The notes: generated by a model not told the origin, from the letters alone. DNA of 64,000 nt from Ruminococcaceae bacterium R-25 (GCA_003149065.1 QGFZ01000001.1:1178001-1242000), one strand, 5' to 3'. Counted from the stretch's first letter, positions 32,638-43,195 are shown. Numbers and translations are program-made.

Positions 32638-34566
32638 TTATTCCTTTACTGTCTTTAAGTCTTCGAGCCATACGCTTCTGGAAGCATCAGAAGGCATTCT
32701 CCAGTCGCCACGGGGAGAGAGGGATACCGTACCTACCTTAGGGCCGTCCGGCACACAGGAACGCTTAAACTGCTGAGTGAAGAAGCGTCTCAGGAATGTC
32801 TCCTCCCACTTATAGATCGTCTCTTCGTCGTAGACTCCCTCGAAAGTTCTTACAGCCATTCTGTAGATCTTCGAAGGGGTAAATCCGAATCTGATCATGT
32901 AATAGAGGAAGAAATCGTGGAGTTCGTAAGGTCCCACCGTCTCTTCTGTCTTCTGGGAAATAGTACCGTCTTCTGTAGGAGGCAGAAGCTCGGGAGATAC
33001 AGGCGTATCAACGATGTCTGCCAAAGCTTTGGAGAGAGTCGTGTTATATTCAGACGTGCGCTGTGCCTCATAGGAAACGAGATATCTGACGAGCGTCTTG
33101 GGGATCGAGCAGTTAACACCATACATAGACATATGGTCGCCGTTATATGTAGCCCAGCCCAATGCGAGCTCGGAGAGGTCTCCCGTACCGATTACGATAC
33201 CTCCCTCCTGGTTTGCGAGATCCATAAGGATCTGCGTACGCTCTCTTGCCTGGGAATTCTCGTAAGTAATATCGTGGTCATCCATGTCATGGCCGATATC
33301 CCTGAAGTGCTGGATAACTGCATTTGCGATGGAGATCTCTTTTAATGTGCATCCGTATTCCTCAGCGATATTGATCGAATTGTTTTTCGTTCTTGCAGTC
33401 GTACCAAAACCCGGCATCGTAACGCCAATTATGTTCTTTCGATCCAGTCCGAGCTTATCAAAAGCATGGATCGTAACGATGAGCGCCAGCGTGGAATCAA
33501 GGCCACCGGAAAGGCCTATGATCGCATGCTTTGCGTTAATCGCCTTAAGCCTTGTATAAAGGCCTGCTGCCTGCATATTAAGGATGTCTTCGCATCTTTC
33601 CGCGAGGTCATCTTTGCTCGAAGGAACGAAAGGTGTCTTGCTGATCTTTCTCTCGGGAACGATATCAGCGAATTCAGCGTCGAACTCGACAACGTCGATT
33701 CCGTCATCGCCGGAGATATCGCTGAAGAAGGTATTGCACCTTCTCCTGTCGGCGTCGAGGCGCTCCAGATCGATGTCAGCATAAATGATCGCTTCGTCAT
33801 CGTTATTGTTTGCAAATCTCTTGCTCTCGCTTAATATCTTGCCGTTCTCTGCGATGATATTGTGACCTGCGAAAACAAGGTCCTGCGTCGATTCGCCGAA
33901 TCCGGCGTCACAGTATACATAAGCTGCCATTAATTTAGCGCTCTGCATCTTAACGAGGTCTCTTCTGAACTTCGCCTTGCCGATGATCTCGTCAGAGCAG
34001 GACAGGTTAAAGATCACCTGAGCGCCGTTCCTGACATACTCAACGGAAGGGCTCGAAGGCACCCAGAGGTCCTCGCAGATCTCAACTGCAAAAGACAAGT
34101 CGTCACAGTTAAATACAGCCCTGCCGAAGCAGATATCATCTTCTGTCATGATGATGCCGTCTTCGTAGAAAGGCGTGAAATGTCTCATCTCATAGAACTC
34201 TGAATAGTTGGGGATATTCTGCTTCGGAACGATGCCGATGATATCGCCCTGGTGGATAACGGCAGCAACGTTATAGAGCTTGCCGCCCAGTTCATAAGGA
34301 AGGCCGACTATTATCACGGTATTAAGATCGCCCGTCTGTTCAGCCAGATCGAAAAGACCTATTTTCGCCTTATCCAAAAGTGCTTTCTGATTAAAAAGGT
34401 CGCCGCATGTATAGCCTGTGATCCCAAGCTCCGGGAAAACGATAACCGCTGTATCCCTGGCCGCAGCTTTTCTCGCTAAAGTGACTGTCTGTGAAACATT
34501 GAAATCAACGTCACCGACTTTAATTACTGGGCTCGCTGCCGCAACTCTGATAAAACCGTCAAGCAT
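32638..34566 (-). CDS. nadE: Glutamine-dependent NAD+ synthetase
   Basis: Last step of NAD+ synthesis, amidating nicotinic acid adenine dinucleotide with ammonia from glutamine. 642 residues: an N-terminal nitrilase-type glutaminase with the Glu-Lys-Cys triad (VFPELGITGYTCGD, VPKQNIPNY, VEICEDLWVP) and a C-terminal synthetase domain with the PP-loop IIGLSGGLDSTLAL. The start MLDGFIRVAAASP is chosen because GGGAGGT lies 7 nt before it; the upstream frame extends 20 codons without a ribosome site. Transcribed from an extended -10 promoter just behind the rpsO terminator. Confidence 0.95.
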   Translation of the reverse strand: MLDGFIRVAAASPVIKVGDVDFNVSQTVTLARKAAARDTAVIVFPELGITGYTCGDLFNQKALLDKAKIGLFDLAEQTGDLNTVIIVGLPYELGGKLYNVAAVIHQGDIIGIVPKQNIPNYSEFYEMRHFTPFYEDGIIMTEDDICFGRAVFNCDDLSFAVEICEDLWVPSSPSVEYVRNGAQVIFNLSCSDEIIGKAKFRRDLVKMQSAKLMAAYVYCDAGFGESTQDLVFAGHNIIAENGKILSESKRFANNNDDEAIIYADIDLERLDADRRRCNTFFSDISGDDGIDVVEFDAEFADIVPERKISKTPFVPSSKDDLAERCEDILNMQAAGLYTRLKAINAKHAIIGLSGGLDSTLALIVTIHAFDKLGLDRKNIIGVTMPGFGTTARTKNNSINIAEEYGCTLKEISIANAVIQHFRDIGHDMDDHDITYENSQARERTQILMDLANQEGGIVIGTGDLSELALGWATYNGDHMSMYGVNCSIPKTLVRYLVSYEAQRTSEYNTTLSKALADIVDTPVSPELLPPTEDGTISQKTEETVGPYELHDFFLYYMIRFGFTPSKIYRMAVRTFEGVYDEETIYKWEETFLRRFFTQQFKRSCVPDGPKVGTVSLSPRGDWRMPSDASRSVWLEDLKTVKE

Positions 34567-34600
34567 GGTAGATACCTCCCGGAAAGTCCTATTCTTATAG

Positions 34601-34609
34601 ATTATAGCA
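34601..34609 (-). promoter_or_regulatory. Extended -10 promoter of nadE
   Basis: TGCTATAAT on the minus strand, 35 nt before the nadE start and just behind the rpsO terminator; -35 is poor. Confidence 0.55.
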
Positions 34610-34629
34610 CCTTTAACAGGCAAAGAAAA

Positions 34630-34653
34630 AAGCGGCTCCTAAAGGAACCGCTT
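34630..34653 (-). terminator. Terminator of rpsO
   Basis: AAGCGGTTCCT pairs with AGGAGCCGCTT (one G-U), loop TT, followed by TTTTCTTTG. Confidence 0.88.
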
Positions 34654-34675
34654 CTTACTTAATCCGTTGTGTAGA

Positions 34676-34942
34676 TTACTTTCTGATGCCGAGTCTAGCG
34701 ATCAAAGATCTGTAACGCTCGATATCGATCTGTGCGAGGTAGTCAAGGATGTTTCTTCTTTTACCAACCATCATGAGAAGTCCTCTTCTGCTGTGGTGGT
34801 CGCCCTTGTGAGTCTTGAGGTGTTCTGTGAGGTGATTGATTCTGTAAGTAAGAAGTGCAACCTGAACCTCAGGAGAACCTGTGTCGCCCTCAGTAAGAGC
34901 ATATTCCTTGATGATAGCCTGCTTGTCGAAAGATGCTGACAT
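34676..34942 (-). CDS. rpsO: 30S ribosomal protein S15
   Basis: Primary-binding small-subunit protein that contacts 16S rRNA helices 20-22. 88 residues with the family motifs [43 protein letters not shown] and [12 protein letters not shown]. The start follows AGGAGG with 8-nt spacing; the reading frame extends 100 codons further upstream but that part covers the promoter and terminator of neighbours. The gene has its own promoter and terminator. Its roughly 80-nt leader contains CGCAGTTTTGCG and may be the S15 autoregulatory site (inference). Confidence 0.97.
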   Translation of the reverse strand: MSASFDKQAIIKEYALTEGDTGSPEVQVALLTYRINHLTEHLKTHKGDHHSRRGLLMMVGKRRNILDYLAQIDIERYRSLIARLGIRK

Positions 34943-35029
34943 AAATCTTTCCTCCTTAATAATAAATACGCCAAAATCGAAGGTAAGGGTCGGAGTCTTC
35001 CGCAAAACTGCGATTAAGGCAACTTGGTG

Positions 35030-35058
35030 ATAATACCATCTGCTTCGGGTTTTGTAAA
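35030..35058 (-). promoter_or_regulatory. Promoter of rpsO
   Basis: TTTACA (35058-35053), 17 nt, TATTAT (35035-35030) on the minus strand, giving a leader of about 80 nt. Confidence 0.7.
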
Positions 35059-35103
35059 GCAAAAAATGTCCAAAGCCCTTGCAAACAGTGGAATTATATA
35101 AAA

Positions 35104-35130
35104 GCGGCTGCCTTTTATCAAGACAGCCGC
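35104..35130 (-). terminator. Terminator of hppA
   Basis: GCGGCTG and CAGCCGC, 7-bp stem with 13-nt loop, then TTTTATAT on the minus strand, 27 nt behind the hppA stop. Confidence 0.82.
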
Positions 35131-35156
35131 CATATTTTCGATCTGCTATATCAGTA

Positions 35157-37307
35157 TCAATGGAAGATGCTGAAGTTTCTGATGATAGGAGCGATTGTGT
35201 TTGCAACTGTGGACATGAGCTTGATGAAGATGTCCAAAGCAACGCCTACAACGTCCTTACGTGTGTCACCGATCGTGTCGCCCGTAACAGCAGCCTTGTG
35301 CGCAGGAGATCCCTTTGCGTGGCCCTCGAGCATACCCTGCTCGATGTACTTCTTAGCGTTATCGAATGCACCACCGGAGTTACCCATGAAGATAGCTCTC
35401 GGGATAGCAACGATAGTAGCACCAACGAGGATACCGCCGACGAACTCAACACCGAGGATGAAGCCGCCTACGATAGGAATGAGAAGCGCGAGAACTGAAG
35501 GAAGAACCATTCTGTGGATAGCTTCCTTAGCAGCCATGGCGATCATCATGTTATAGTCAGGCTTAGCCTTGCCGTCGAGAACTTCCTGTGTCATCTGCTT
35601 GTCGCCAACGTCAGCCATGATCTTAGCTGCGTCGATCGTGTTATCTGTAAGGATAGCGCAGAAGTATTCAACGAGTGCGCCGCCCAAGATACCACCTGCA
35701 ACAACGAAGAATGAAGCGAAGTTAAGCTGGAGAGGCTCACCGATTGTTGTGTAGTTACCAACGTAAGCCATGATGAGGGAAACTGTAGCGAATGCTGCAG
35801 AACCGATAGCGAAGCCCTTACCGATAGCTGCTGTTGTATTACCAACTGCGTCGAGCTTATCTGTGATCTTACGAACGTCAGGTGCGAGGTGGCAAGCTTC
35901 TGCAAGTCCGCCTGCGTTGTCAGCGATAGGACCGAAAGCATCGATGGAAACTGTAGCACCAACGAATGCGAGCATACCGAGAGCGGAGATTGCGATACCG
36001 TAGGAACCGCAGATAACACCGGAAACGATCAAAGCGATGATGATTACGAGTACAGGGAGAAGAACTGATCTTGAACCTACAGCGTCACCCTTTGTAACAA
36101 CGAAAGCCTCACCCTCTGTGCACATTTCAGCGATCTTCTGAGTAGGCTTGTGATCTGTGGATGTGTAGTACTCTGTGATGATACCGATTGCGATACCAGC
36201 GATGATACCCATTACGGAAGAGATCCAGGGAGAAGCCCAGCCGAATCTGAAGCCGTATGTAGCAAGGTCATTTGCAGAAACGCCTGTACCGTTGAAGATG
36301 AAGTAAGCAGCAACACCGCCGAAAACGATTGTGCAGCCGGCTGAGATCCATGTGGAGAGGTCGAGCTCTCTTGACGGATTGTCGCCCATCTTCTTGATGT
36401 TAGCGAGGCCAAGACCGATAAGGCAGCCTACGAGACCGCAGCCTGCGAGGATTGTCGGGAAAAGAACTGTTGCATTGAATGTAGCATCAGAAACTGTCTC
36501 GCCGTGTGTCTGGTAAAGAGTAACAGCGATCATGATGGAAGCGGACATTGTAGCAACGAATGACTCGAGAAGGTCAGAGCAGTTACCTGCGATATCGTTA
36601 ACGTTATCACCGATGAAGTCTGCGATAGTGTTAGGGATTCTGGAGTCGTCCTCAGGGAGGTCATGTCTGAGCTTACCGAGGATATCAGAAGAAATGTCTG
36701 CAGCCTTTGTGTAGTTACCGCCTGCTACACGGTTGAACATAGCAACGATGGAGCAGCCGAGAGAATATGTTGAAATTCTCATGATGTAAGGGTTGCATGT
36801 AAGAGTCTTAATAACAAGACCAGAGCTTTCAGCGTCATGCTGTACGCCGCCGAAGCAAAGGAGAACTGCGAGGAAGCCCAACATACCGAAGCCCTGAACT
36901 GCAAGGCCGGAAATGGAACCGCCGCAAAGAGCTACTTTAACAGTCTCACCGATTGAAAGGCTCTCTTTTGCCTTGTTCGAAGTACGAACGTTAGCATATG
37001 TAGCGCTCTGCATACCAAGAACGCATACGATAGAACTCATCAAGGCACCCATGAGGAATGTGATACCGCTGGTCTTCTCAACACAGAGTGTGAAGATAAC
37101 AGCAACAACAGCAACCACGATGGCGATGCTCTTGAACTCCGTCTTAAGGAATGTCTGCGCGCCGGAACGGATGATTCCTGATAACTCGATCATCTCAGGT
37201 GTTCCCTCGGGCATCTTCTTAATACGGAAGTAGTTGAACGCAACGTAGATGAGCGCAAGTGCTACTACGCCGAGTACGATTAACCAGGAAGATGTTAATA
37301 AAGACAT
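35157..37307 (-). CDS. hppA: Ion-pumping membrane pyrophosphatase
   Basis: Uses pyrophosphate hydrolysis to pump H+ or Na+ across the membrane. 716 residues, about sixteen helices. The substrate site is recognisable ([37 protein letters not shown]) and the C-terminal metal site is present (TKGDAVG upstream; [21 protein letters not shown]). [10 protein letters not shown] carries Ala where K+-independent enzymes have Lys, so K+ dependence is expected. The DNVGD-DNVGD pair of the family is altered to DFIGD-NVND although the aspartates remain. H+ versus Na+ specificity cannot be decided by eye. Monocistronic. Confidence 0.93.
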   Translation of the reverse strand: MSLLTSSWLIVLGVVALALIYVAFNYFRIKKMPEGTPEMIELSGIIRSGAQTFLKTEFKSIAIVVAVVAVIFTLCVEKTSGITFLMGALMSSIVCVLGMQSATYANVRTSNKAKESLSIGETVKVALCGGSISGLAVQGFGMLGFLAVLLCFGGVQHDAESSGLVIKTLTCNPYIMRISTYSLGCSIVAMFNRVAGGNYTKAADISSDILGKLRHDLPEDDSRIPNTIADFIGDNVNDIAGNCSDLLESFVATMSASIMIAVTLYQTHGETVSDATFNATVLFPTILAGCGLVGCLIGLGLANIKKMGDNPSRELDLSTWISAGCTIVFGGVAAYFIFNGTGVSANDLATYGFRFGWASPWISSVMGIIAGIAIGIITEYYTSTDHKPTQKIAEMCTEGEAFVVTKGDAVGSRSVLLPVLVIIIALIVSGVICGSYGIAISALGMLAFVGATVSIDAFGPIADNAGGLAEACHLAPDVRKITDKLDAVGNTTAAIGKGFAIGSAAFATVSLIMAYVGNYTTIGEPLQLNFASFFVVAGGILGGALVEYFCAILTDNTIDAAKIMADVGDKQMTQEVLDGKAKPDYNMMIAMAAKEAIHRMVLPSVLALLIPIVGGFILGVEFVGGILVGATIVAIPRAIFMGNSGGAFDNAKKYIEQGMLEGHAKGSPAHKAAVTGDTIGDTRKDVVGVALDIFIKLMSTVANTIAPIIRNFSIFH

Positions 37308-37472
37308 ATACCGGGCCCCTCTCTTTTAAGAATTTTGATATAGATTTTATAAAGCATCCGGGCATAGTAACCCCATGCTCAAAATAAACCTCACAGATTA
37401 TACATATAAAGGTTTTCTTTGGCAATCAAAATAATAGGGAATTTTCCTTATAAAATGGCGATTTTTTACGGA

Positions 37473-38387
37473 TTATTCCTTTACGAGAGAGTCGACAAAC
37501 AGCACCGGGTCGAAATCAGCCAGATCCTCAACTTTTTCGCCCAATCCTGCAAGAACGATCGGCTTTTTGGACTGGTATGCGACAGCAACTGCCACACCAC
37601 CCTTTGCACTTCCGTCGAGCTTGGTTATGCCGACATAATCAAGGCCTGTAACCTCACCGAAGCCCTCTGCCTGGATAACGGCATTCTGACCTGTTGTTGC
37701 ATCGATAATGAGGAGCGACTTGATGACAGCGTCCGGAGCTTCCCTCTCAATAACACGTCTGATCTTTGCGAGCTCTTCCATGAGATTCTTCTTATTGTGG
37801 AGACGTCCTGCAGTATCAACAAGGAGAACGTCAGTGCCTCTTGCCTGTGCAGCATGGACGGCATCGAAAACAACGGAAGCGGGGTCTGCTCCCTCCTGCT
37901 CCTGGGCGATTACGGCAGTGCCTGTCCTCTCGCCCCAGGTCTTAAGCTGGCCTACTGCAGCCGCACGGAAAGTATCGCATGCTGCCATGAGGACCTTCTT
38001 ACCTTCCTTTTTGTATCTTGAGGCAAGCTTGCCTGAAGTTGTCGTCTTGCCTGTTCCGTTGACACCGATCATGAGGATAATGTTGAGTTTTCCGGGTACG
38101 ATCTCGACCGTCTGGGGGTCGCCTAAGATCTCGAGCATTCTCTCCTTAACGGATGCGAGAACTGCTTCCTGGCTGTCATCGCCGGTCTTCTTGATATTTT
38201 CCTTGACGTGATCCATGATGTCGACACTCGCCTGAACGCCGCAGTCGGCTCTGATCAGGAGTTCTTCCAATTCATCCAACATGTCCTCGTCAAAGTGACC
38301 GGAAGATGCTGCAAGCTTCGTAAAGCTTCCGGCAAAGAAGTTTCTGGTCTTTTCGAGTCCTCTTTTAAACAGATCAGCTAATCCCAT
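37473..38387 (-). CDS. ftsY: Signal recognition particle receptor FtsY
   Basis: Membrane-associated GTPase that receives ribosome-SRP complexes. 304 residues with an N domain (helices to about residue 90) and a G domain: G1 GVNGTGKTTTSGKLA, TFRAAAVGQL, G3 DTAGRLH, G4 TKLDGSAKGG and the C-terminal LGEKVEDLADFDP. No long acidic A domain, as in most Gram-positive FtsY. Its ATG overlaps the smc stop by one base (TAATG), giving the conserved rnc-smc-ftsY order. Confidence 0.97.
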   Translation of the reverse strand: MGLADLFKRGLEKTRNFFAGSFTKLAASSGHFDEDMLDELEELLIRADCGVQASVDIMDHVKENIKKTGDDSQEAVLASVKERMLEILGDPQTVEIVPGKLNIILMIGVNGTGKTTTSGKLASRYKKEGKKVLMAACDTFRAAAVGQLKTWGERTGTAVIAQEQEGADPASVVFDAVHAAQARGTDVLLVDTAGRLHNKKNLMEELAKIRRVIEREAPDAVIKSLLIIDATTGQNAVIQAEGFGEVTGLDYVGITKLDGSAKGGVAVAVAYQSKKPIVLAGLGEKVEDLADFDPVLFVDSLVKE

Positions 38388-41300
38388 TATTTAAGCTCCA
38401 TTGAAAGTATCTTTGATACGCCGCGCTCAGCCATGGTAACGCCGTACATCTGGTCGCACGCTTCCATCGTACCCTTACGGTGCGTAACAAGAATGAACTG
38501 AGATTTAGCAGAGTGTCTTCTTACGAAGTCCGTAAATCTCGTGATATTTACATCGTCTAACGCAGCCTCGACCTCGTCTAAGATAACGAACGGAGAAGGC
38601 TTTAATTCCTGGATCGCGAAAAGAAGTCCGATCGCAGTAAGGCAGCGCTCACCACCTGACAGCAAAGAGAGATTCTGGAGTTTCTTTCCCGGTGGCTGTG
38701 CCTTGATATCGATTGCGCACTCAAGGACATCCTCCGAATCGGTACCCAATACTATCTCTGCCGTACCGCCGCCGAAAAGGTCCGTGAAGACCTGGCTGAA
38801 GTTCTTATTAATCGTATCGAAATGCTCGGTAAATTCGGATCTCATCTTGGTCAAAAGTTCGTCAATGACCTTCTCAAGATCCTTCTTTGCAGCTTCGATA
38901 TCGTCCCTTTGCTTGGTCATGAATTCGAGTCTTTCTGAAAGCTCTGAGAACTCCTGCAATGCACCAAGGTTAACAGGACCCAATGCCTTGATCGCATTCT
39001 TTAATGTGGTGATCCTCTTTGCCTGCTCGCCGACCTTTTCGACAGGTTCTACGCTGTCTTTAATGTTGTCATATGTCGTCTCGTAATCTTCCCAGAGCCT
39101 GTTCTTGTTCTGGTCGATCTCGAAAATGATCTTGTCGTACTTGGATACGTGAGCATTGAGTTTTGTCTGGAGTGCGTTCACCTCATCGCCGCTCGCCTTA
39201 AGTCTGTCACCGAAGGAAGAGAGCTCGCCTGAAAGTGCGCTTCTCTTATCGAAGAGCACCTTGATCTGGTCTTCCAAGACCTTCTGCTGCTTGGCGTTCT
39301 CATCGAGCTTTGCATCGAGATCGTTGATCTCTTTTGTGATGCTGTTGATGGTATCTTTTGCTTCATTTATCTGGGAATCAAACCTGTCTCTTCCCTGCTT
39401 GGCTTCTTCGATCTGCCTCTTGATGTGTCCGGCGAGGTCTAAGATACCGCTTCTTTCGGTGAGCTTACGCTCGGCAAGAGAAGCTGCTTCCCTTACCTTT
39501 GCAACGATCTGTTCGAGCTTTACAGCCTGCTCTTCAGAAAGCTTCTGCTGTGCTTCGATCTCTTCCTGGAAATCACTAAGTTCGCCGTTGATCTCTCTTT
39601 CGATACGGGTAAACTCTTCCAGATCTTCTTCAAGCCTTAACTTGGATTTAGAAACTTCCTGCATGTTCTCATCGAAGTTAGCAAGAGTCTCTTCAGTTTC
39701 TTCAAGTCTCGTCTTTGTATTGTTGTATTCGCCTTCAGCCTTGACTTCTTCCAACTGGTAGAACTTGAGCTGTTCGCCTAACTGCGCGAGCTCGCGCTTT
39801 AATGTTCCGATGTCATCGTCAACTTCCTGGCGCTGGTCTTCTGAATCAGCGAGCTTTGCTTCCAATTCTGCAACGGCCTTTGTGAGGGCTTCGATCTCTG
39901 CCCTTCTTCCGATAACGCCTGTGCCTGCACCGGTCTTCTTAATGGAACCGCCCGTAAGTGATCCGCCCGGGTTAACAGAATCGCCCTCAAGTGTCATGAC
40001 CTTATATGCACGGCCTGTCTTGGATGCGATCATTCTTGCGGCATCAAGATCATTGGCAACGATTATCCTGCCCAAAAGGTTTGAAACGATGTCTTCCAGG
40101 TCACGGCTGCTTCTTACAAGATCTGAAGCGACACCAATATATCCGTTAACGCTCCTGGCCTTTCTGAGATCATCCTCGTCTATATATCTGGCCCTGATAT
40201 TCTCGATAGGAAGGAAAGTAACTCTTCCGAGTCTGTTTTCCTTAAGGTAACTGATAAGCTCAGCTGCATCAGCCTCGCTCTTGGTTACGATGTTGTTAAG
40301 AGAATTTCCCAGAGCCGTCTCAATTGCTGTCTCATACTTGCTGTCAGTGTTGATAAGGTCACCTAAAACACCTACCATGAGGCTCTTTACGGACCTGTTT
40401 ATGTCAGCAGCATCAAGAAGGCGCTTTACGGATTCCTGATAACCTTCCTTACGTCTCTCGATATCCTTTAACGTCTGGAGCTTTGACTCTTCAGCCGAAA
40501 GCTTCTTATTATTTACTTCGAAAAACTGGTTAAGTTCGACCTGGCGGCCTCTTAACTCTTCGAGTTTTTTGTTTCTGACTTCAATGTCATTTGTGACATC
40601 GCCCTTAATCTTCTTTATCTCGTCTAAAGCCTTTTCAGCTTCTTTGAGCTTTGTTGAAAGTTCTGCCTTGCCGCTCTCAGACTGGGCTCTTGCTTCCTGC
40701 ATGTCCCTGATCTTATCGTTTAAAGCGGATATGCCGGCATTGCATTCGGTGAGCTTTTTCCTGGTCTCGAAAAGTTCTTCCGTCTTGGCCTTAACCTTGT
40801 CATCAGCCTTGCCTGCCTCTTTGCGGCTTGCCTCATATTCTTCGAATTTGGAAAGGCGCTCTTTGTCGAGCTCTTCGCTCAAGAGCTTTGCATCGTTGGC
40901 AGCCTTCAAAAGGCTGTCTGCCTTTTCCTTCTTCTCATTTAATTCAAGAGTCAGCTTTTCTACAGTCTCATCTGTAGATTCCATGTCAGACTTGAGTTCT
41001 TCGATCCTCTGGTTAGTCTGGTTGAGTCTTTCTATAGAGACCTTCTTATCTGTTTGGGTCTCATGCTCGAACTCGGTGAGGTCGGATAATTCCTGTCTTC
41101 TGTCCTCGATCTCATTTTCGAGAGACTCAGTCTTTTCGATTATCTCCTGGTGGCTCTTTCTGAGCTTTAAGTATTCGTCTTCACGCTCTTTGATCTCTTT
41201 TTCGAGCTGCTCCTTAAGGCCGGCGGAATCGCCCATCTCCTTATTGGCTTCAGTGATCTTGTGAACAAGCAAAGACGTCTCAAGTTTTTTAAGCTCTTCG

Positions 41301-41956
41301 TAGTTCTCATTGAACTTACGTGCCTTTCCTGCCTGCTCTTCCAAAGGTCCCTTGCGCTCTTCGAGTTCGCCTAAGATATCGTTGATCCTGACAAGGTTCT
41401 GCTCAGTGCTGTTGAGCTTTCTCTGGGCTTCATCCTTACGGACACGGTACTTTACGATACCTGATGCTTCCTCGATGACCCTACGTCTGTCTTCAGACTT
41501 CGTGGAAAGGATGTCATCTACTCGTCCCTGACCTACAAGCGAATAGCCGTCACGGCCAAGACCTGTATCAAGGAAAAGGACTGTAATGTCCTTCAAGCGG
41601 CAGTTTACCTTGTTGATCTGGTATTCGGACTCGCCTGAACGGTAAAGTCTTCTGGTGATGCAGATCTCAGGGAAACCGTAATCGATATAACCGTCGGAAT
41701 TATCGAAAGTAATGGATACTTCGGCATAGTTCATGGATTTTCTGGCGGTCGTGCCGTTGAAGATGACGTCTTCCATCTTGCCGCCACGGAGCTGCTTTAC
41801 GCTCTGTTCGCCCAAAACCCAGCGGACAGCATCACTGATATTGGATTTACCCGAGCCGTTAGGACCAACCACGGCCGTAAGACCGCGGTCAAAGTCGATA
41901 CATGTATAGTCGGGGAATGATTTAAACCCCTGAAGCTCTAATTTCTTAAGATACAT
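38387..41956 (-). CDS. smc: Chromosome segregation protein SMC
   Basis: Chromosome condensation ATPase, 1189 residues. Walker A (VGPNGSGKSNI) lies at the N-terminus, signature (LSGGERCLTAIGLLFAIQ) and Walker B (PFVILDEVEAALDD) near the C-terminus, with two long coiled coils around a hinge at about 520-640 (VGVLGDLINTDSKYETAIE, SVNPGGSLTGGS). Length is typical. Lies between rnc and ftsY. The ribosome site before the ATG is weak (GGAA about 12 nt away). Confidence 0.97.
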   Translation of the reverse strand: MYLKKLELQGFKSFPDYTCIDFDRGLTAVVGPNGSGKSNISDAVRWVLGEQSVKQLRGGKMEDVIFNGTTARKSMNYAEVSITFDNSDGYIDYGFPEICITRRLYRSGESEYQINKVNCRLKDITVLFLDTGLGRDGYSLVGQGRVDDILSTKSEDRRRVIEEASGIVKYRVRKDEAQRKLNSTEQNLVRINDILGELEERKGPLEEQAGKARKFNENYEELKKLETSLLVHKITEANKEMGDSAGLKEQLEKEIKEREDEYLKLRKSHQEIIEKTESLENEIEDRRQELSDLTEFEHETQTDKKVSIERLNQTNQRIEELKSDMESTDETVEKLTLELNEKKEKADSLLKAANDAKLLSEELDKERLSKFEEYEASRKEAGKADDKVKAKTEELFETRKKLTECNAGISALNDKIRDMQEARAQSESGKAELSTKLKEAEKALDEIKKIKGDVTNDIEVRNKKLEELRGRQVELNQFFEVNNKKLSAEESKLQTLKDIERRKEGYQESVKRLLDAADINRSVKSLMVGVLGDLINTDSKYETAIETALGNSLNNIVTKSEADAAELISYLKENRLGRVTFLPIENIRARYIDEDDLRKARSVNGYIGVASDLVRSSRDLEDIVSNLLGRIIVANDLDAARMIASKTGRAYKVMTLEGDSVNPGGSLTGGSIKKTGAGTGVIGRRAEIEALTKAVAELEAKLADSEDQRQEVDDDIGTLKRELAQLGEQLKFYQLEEVKAEGEYNNTKTRLEETEETLANFDENMQEVSKSKLRLEEDLEEFTRIEREINGELSDFQEEIEAQQKLSEEQAVKLEQIVAKVREAASLAERKLTERSGILDLAGHIKRQIEEAKQGRDRFDSQINEAKDTINSITKEINDLDAKLDENAKQQKVLEDQIKVLFDKRSALSGELSSFGDRLKASGDEVNALQTKLNAHVSKYDKIIFEIDQNKNRLWEDYETTYDNIKDSVEPVEKVGEQAKRITTLKNAIKALGPVNLGALQEFSELSERLEFMTKQRDDIEAAKKDLEKVIDELLTKMRSEFTEHFDTINKNFSQVFTDLFGGGTAEIVLGTDSEDVLECAIDIKAQPPGKKLQNLSLLSGGERCLTAIGLLFAIQELKPSPFVILDEVEAALDDVNITRFTDFVRRHSAKSQFILVTHRKGTMEACDQMYGVTMAERGVSKILSMELK

Positions 41957-42039
41957 CCTATAGTCAGTTCCGTCTTAGTTCCAAATTATTAACCTAAGCA
42001 TTATAACTCATACAGAGCCTTTTTGTAGGACAATCTGTA

Positions 42040-42750
42040 TCAGCAGCCCTCCGGGTAAAGGCGCATATATTCCTTCAAACCCTTCTCGGCACCTTTCTGC
42101 TCGGCATCCTTCTTGCTGTGTCCCGTGGCAGAAGCCAGGAGCACGTCATCGGAATAAACACTGACGTCGAATTCTTTCATGTGGGCAGGGCCGCGCTCTC
42201 CGGTCACTTCGAACCTGATCTTGTGCTGGAAGCCTCTGGTCTGCGCGAGTTCAAGCAGCCTGCTCTTGTAATCCAGGAAGATCTCGCCGTTAACTGCCTT
42301 GTTGACCGTTTCGGTAAGATTTTTCAAGATACATTTCTTCGCCTGTTCAAATCCGCCGTCGAAATATACAGCCGCAATGACCGACTCAAAGCAGTCAGCC
42401 AGAGTCGAATCCTTATCGTTGCCGCCGCTCTGCGCTTCGCCCTTGCCGAGCAGCAGGTAATCGCCCAGATGGAGCTTTCTTGCCACTTCCGCAAATGACT
42501 TCTCGCAAACGGAAACACTTCTCATCTTTGAGAGATATCCTTCATCAGCCTGAGGCTTTAACTCATAGATCATCTGTCCGACGACAACGTCCAAAACAGC
42601 GTCACCTATGAACTCAAGTCTCTGGTTGGACTCCCAGTGGCCCCTTCCCTGTTCGAAAACATAGGTCGTGTGCGTAAAAGCGGTCTCAAGGAGTGATTTG
42701 TCTTTAAAGGAATAACCTAAATCCTGTTCTAATCTTGAATAGTCGTTCAT
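42040..42750 (-). CDS. rnc: Ribonuclease III
   Basis: Double-strand RNA endonuclease for rRNA and mRNA processing. 236 residues: catalytic domain with SNQRLEFIGDAVLDVVVG and the second acidic site in STLADCFESVIAAVYFDGG, then a dsRNA-binding domain (DYKSRLLELAQTRG..ATGHSKKDAEQKGAEKGL). No ribosome site is evident before the ATG; a T/A-rich stretch (TTGTAAATAA) lies just upstream. Confidence 0.96.
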   Translation of the reverse strand: MNDYSRLEQDLGYSFKDKSLLETAFTHTTYVFEQGRGHWESNQRLEFIGDAVLDVVVGQMIYELKPQADEGYLSKMRSVSVCEKSFAEVARKLHLGDYLLLGKGEAQSGGNDKDSTLADCFESVIAAVYFDGGFEQAKKCILKNLTETVNKAVNGEIFLDYKSRLLELAQTRGFQHKIRFEVTGERGPAHMKEFDVSVYSDDVLLASATGHSKKDAEQKGAEKGLKEYMRLYPEGC

Positions 42751-42767
42751 AGTCTTATTTACAATAA

Positions 42768-42799
42768 ACGGCTGAATGCATTTATGTGCACCCAGCCGT
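42768..42799 (-). terminator. Terminator of acpP
   Basis: ACGGCTG and CAGCCGT, 7-bp stem, loop partly paired (TGCA/TGCA), followed by TTATTG on the minus strand. Confidence 0.7.
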
Positions 42800-42844
42800 C
42801 CAAACTTTTGAAGTTAATTCAGAGATCTTCAGATCTCCGGTATA

Positions 42845-43090
42845 TTAGCCCTCTGTAAGGCTCTGAATATACTCGACTGCATCCTTGACGGTAACAACCT
42901 TCTCAGCTACGTCATCAGGGATCTCGATATCGAACTCCTGCTCCATAGCCATAACGAGCTCAACCATGTCAAGAGAATCAGCGTTAAGATCATCTACGAA
43001 AGAGGAATCCTCTGTGATTGTATCCTCGTCTACACCGAGCTGATCAACGATCATCTGCTTAATCGAGTTGAAAAGTTCTTCATTTGACAT
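42845..43090 (-). CDS. acpP: Acyl carrier protein
   Basis: 81-residue acidic carrier for fatty acid synthesis. The serine that receives phosphopantetheine is in [13 protein letters not shown]. Length and the helical pattern are normal. A strong GGAGGT ribosome site precedes it. It has its own terminator and a TTGACA box upstream, so it is probably expressed alone, as expected for an abundant protein. Confidence 0.97.
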   Translation of the reverse strand: MSNEELFNSIKQMIVDQLGVDEDTITEDSSFVDDLNADSLDMVELVMAMEQEFDIEIPDDVAEKVVTVKDAVEYIQSLTEG

Positions 43091-43132
43091 AAATTTGTAC
43101 CTCCGTACGATTCATTGTAAATCCACAAGTTG

Positions 43133-43161
43133 TTTTTAATGTAAGACTCGACTTTTGTCAA
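43133..43161 (-). promoter_or_regulatory. Possible promoter of acpP
   Basis: Minus strand TTGACA (43161-43156), 17 nt, TAAAAA (43138-43133). The -10 is weak. Confidence 0.45.
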
Positions 43162-43195
43162 TAGGTTATTTTGACTATCGAAGTTCTTTGACATT

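Noticed and set aside
34943-35242. 100-residue N-terminal extension of S15
   Set aside because: It runs through the rpsO promoter and leader and the hppA terminator; the AGGAGG site and family length fix the start at 34942.
37419-38021. 200-residue plus-strand reading frame opposite ftsY
   Set aside because: Antisense shadow of a conserved gene, with Cys/Ser-rich composition and no ribosome site.
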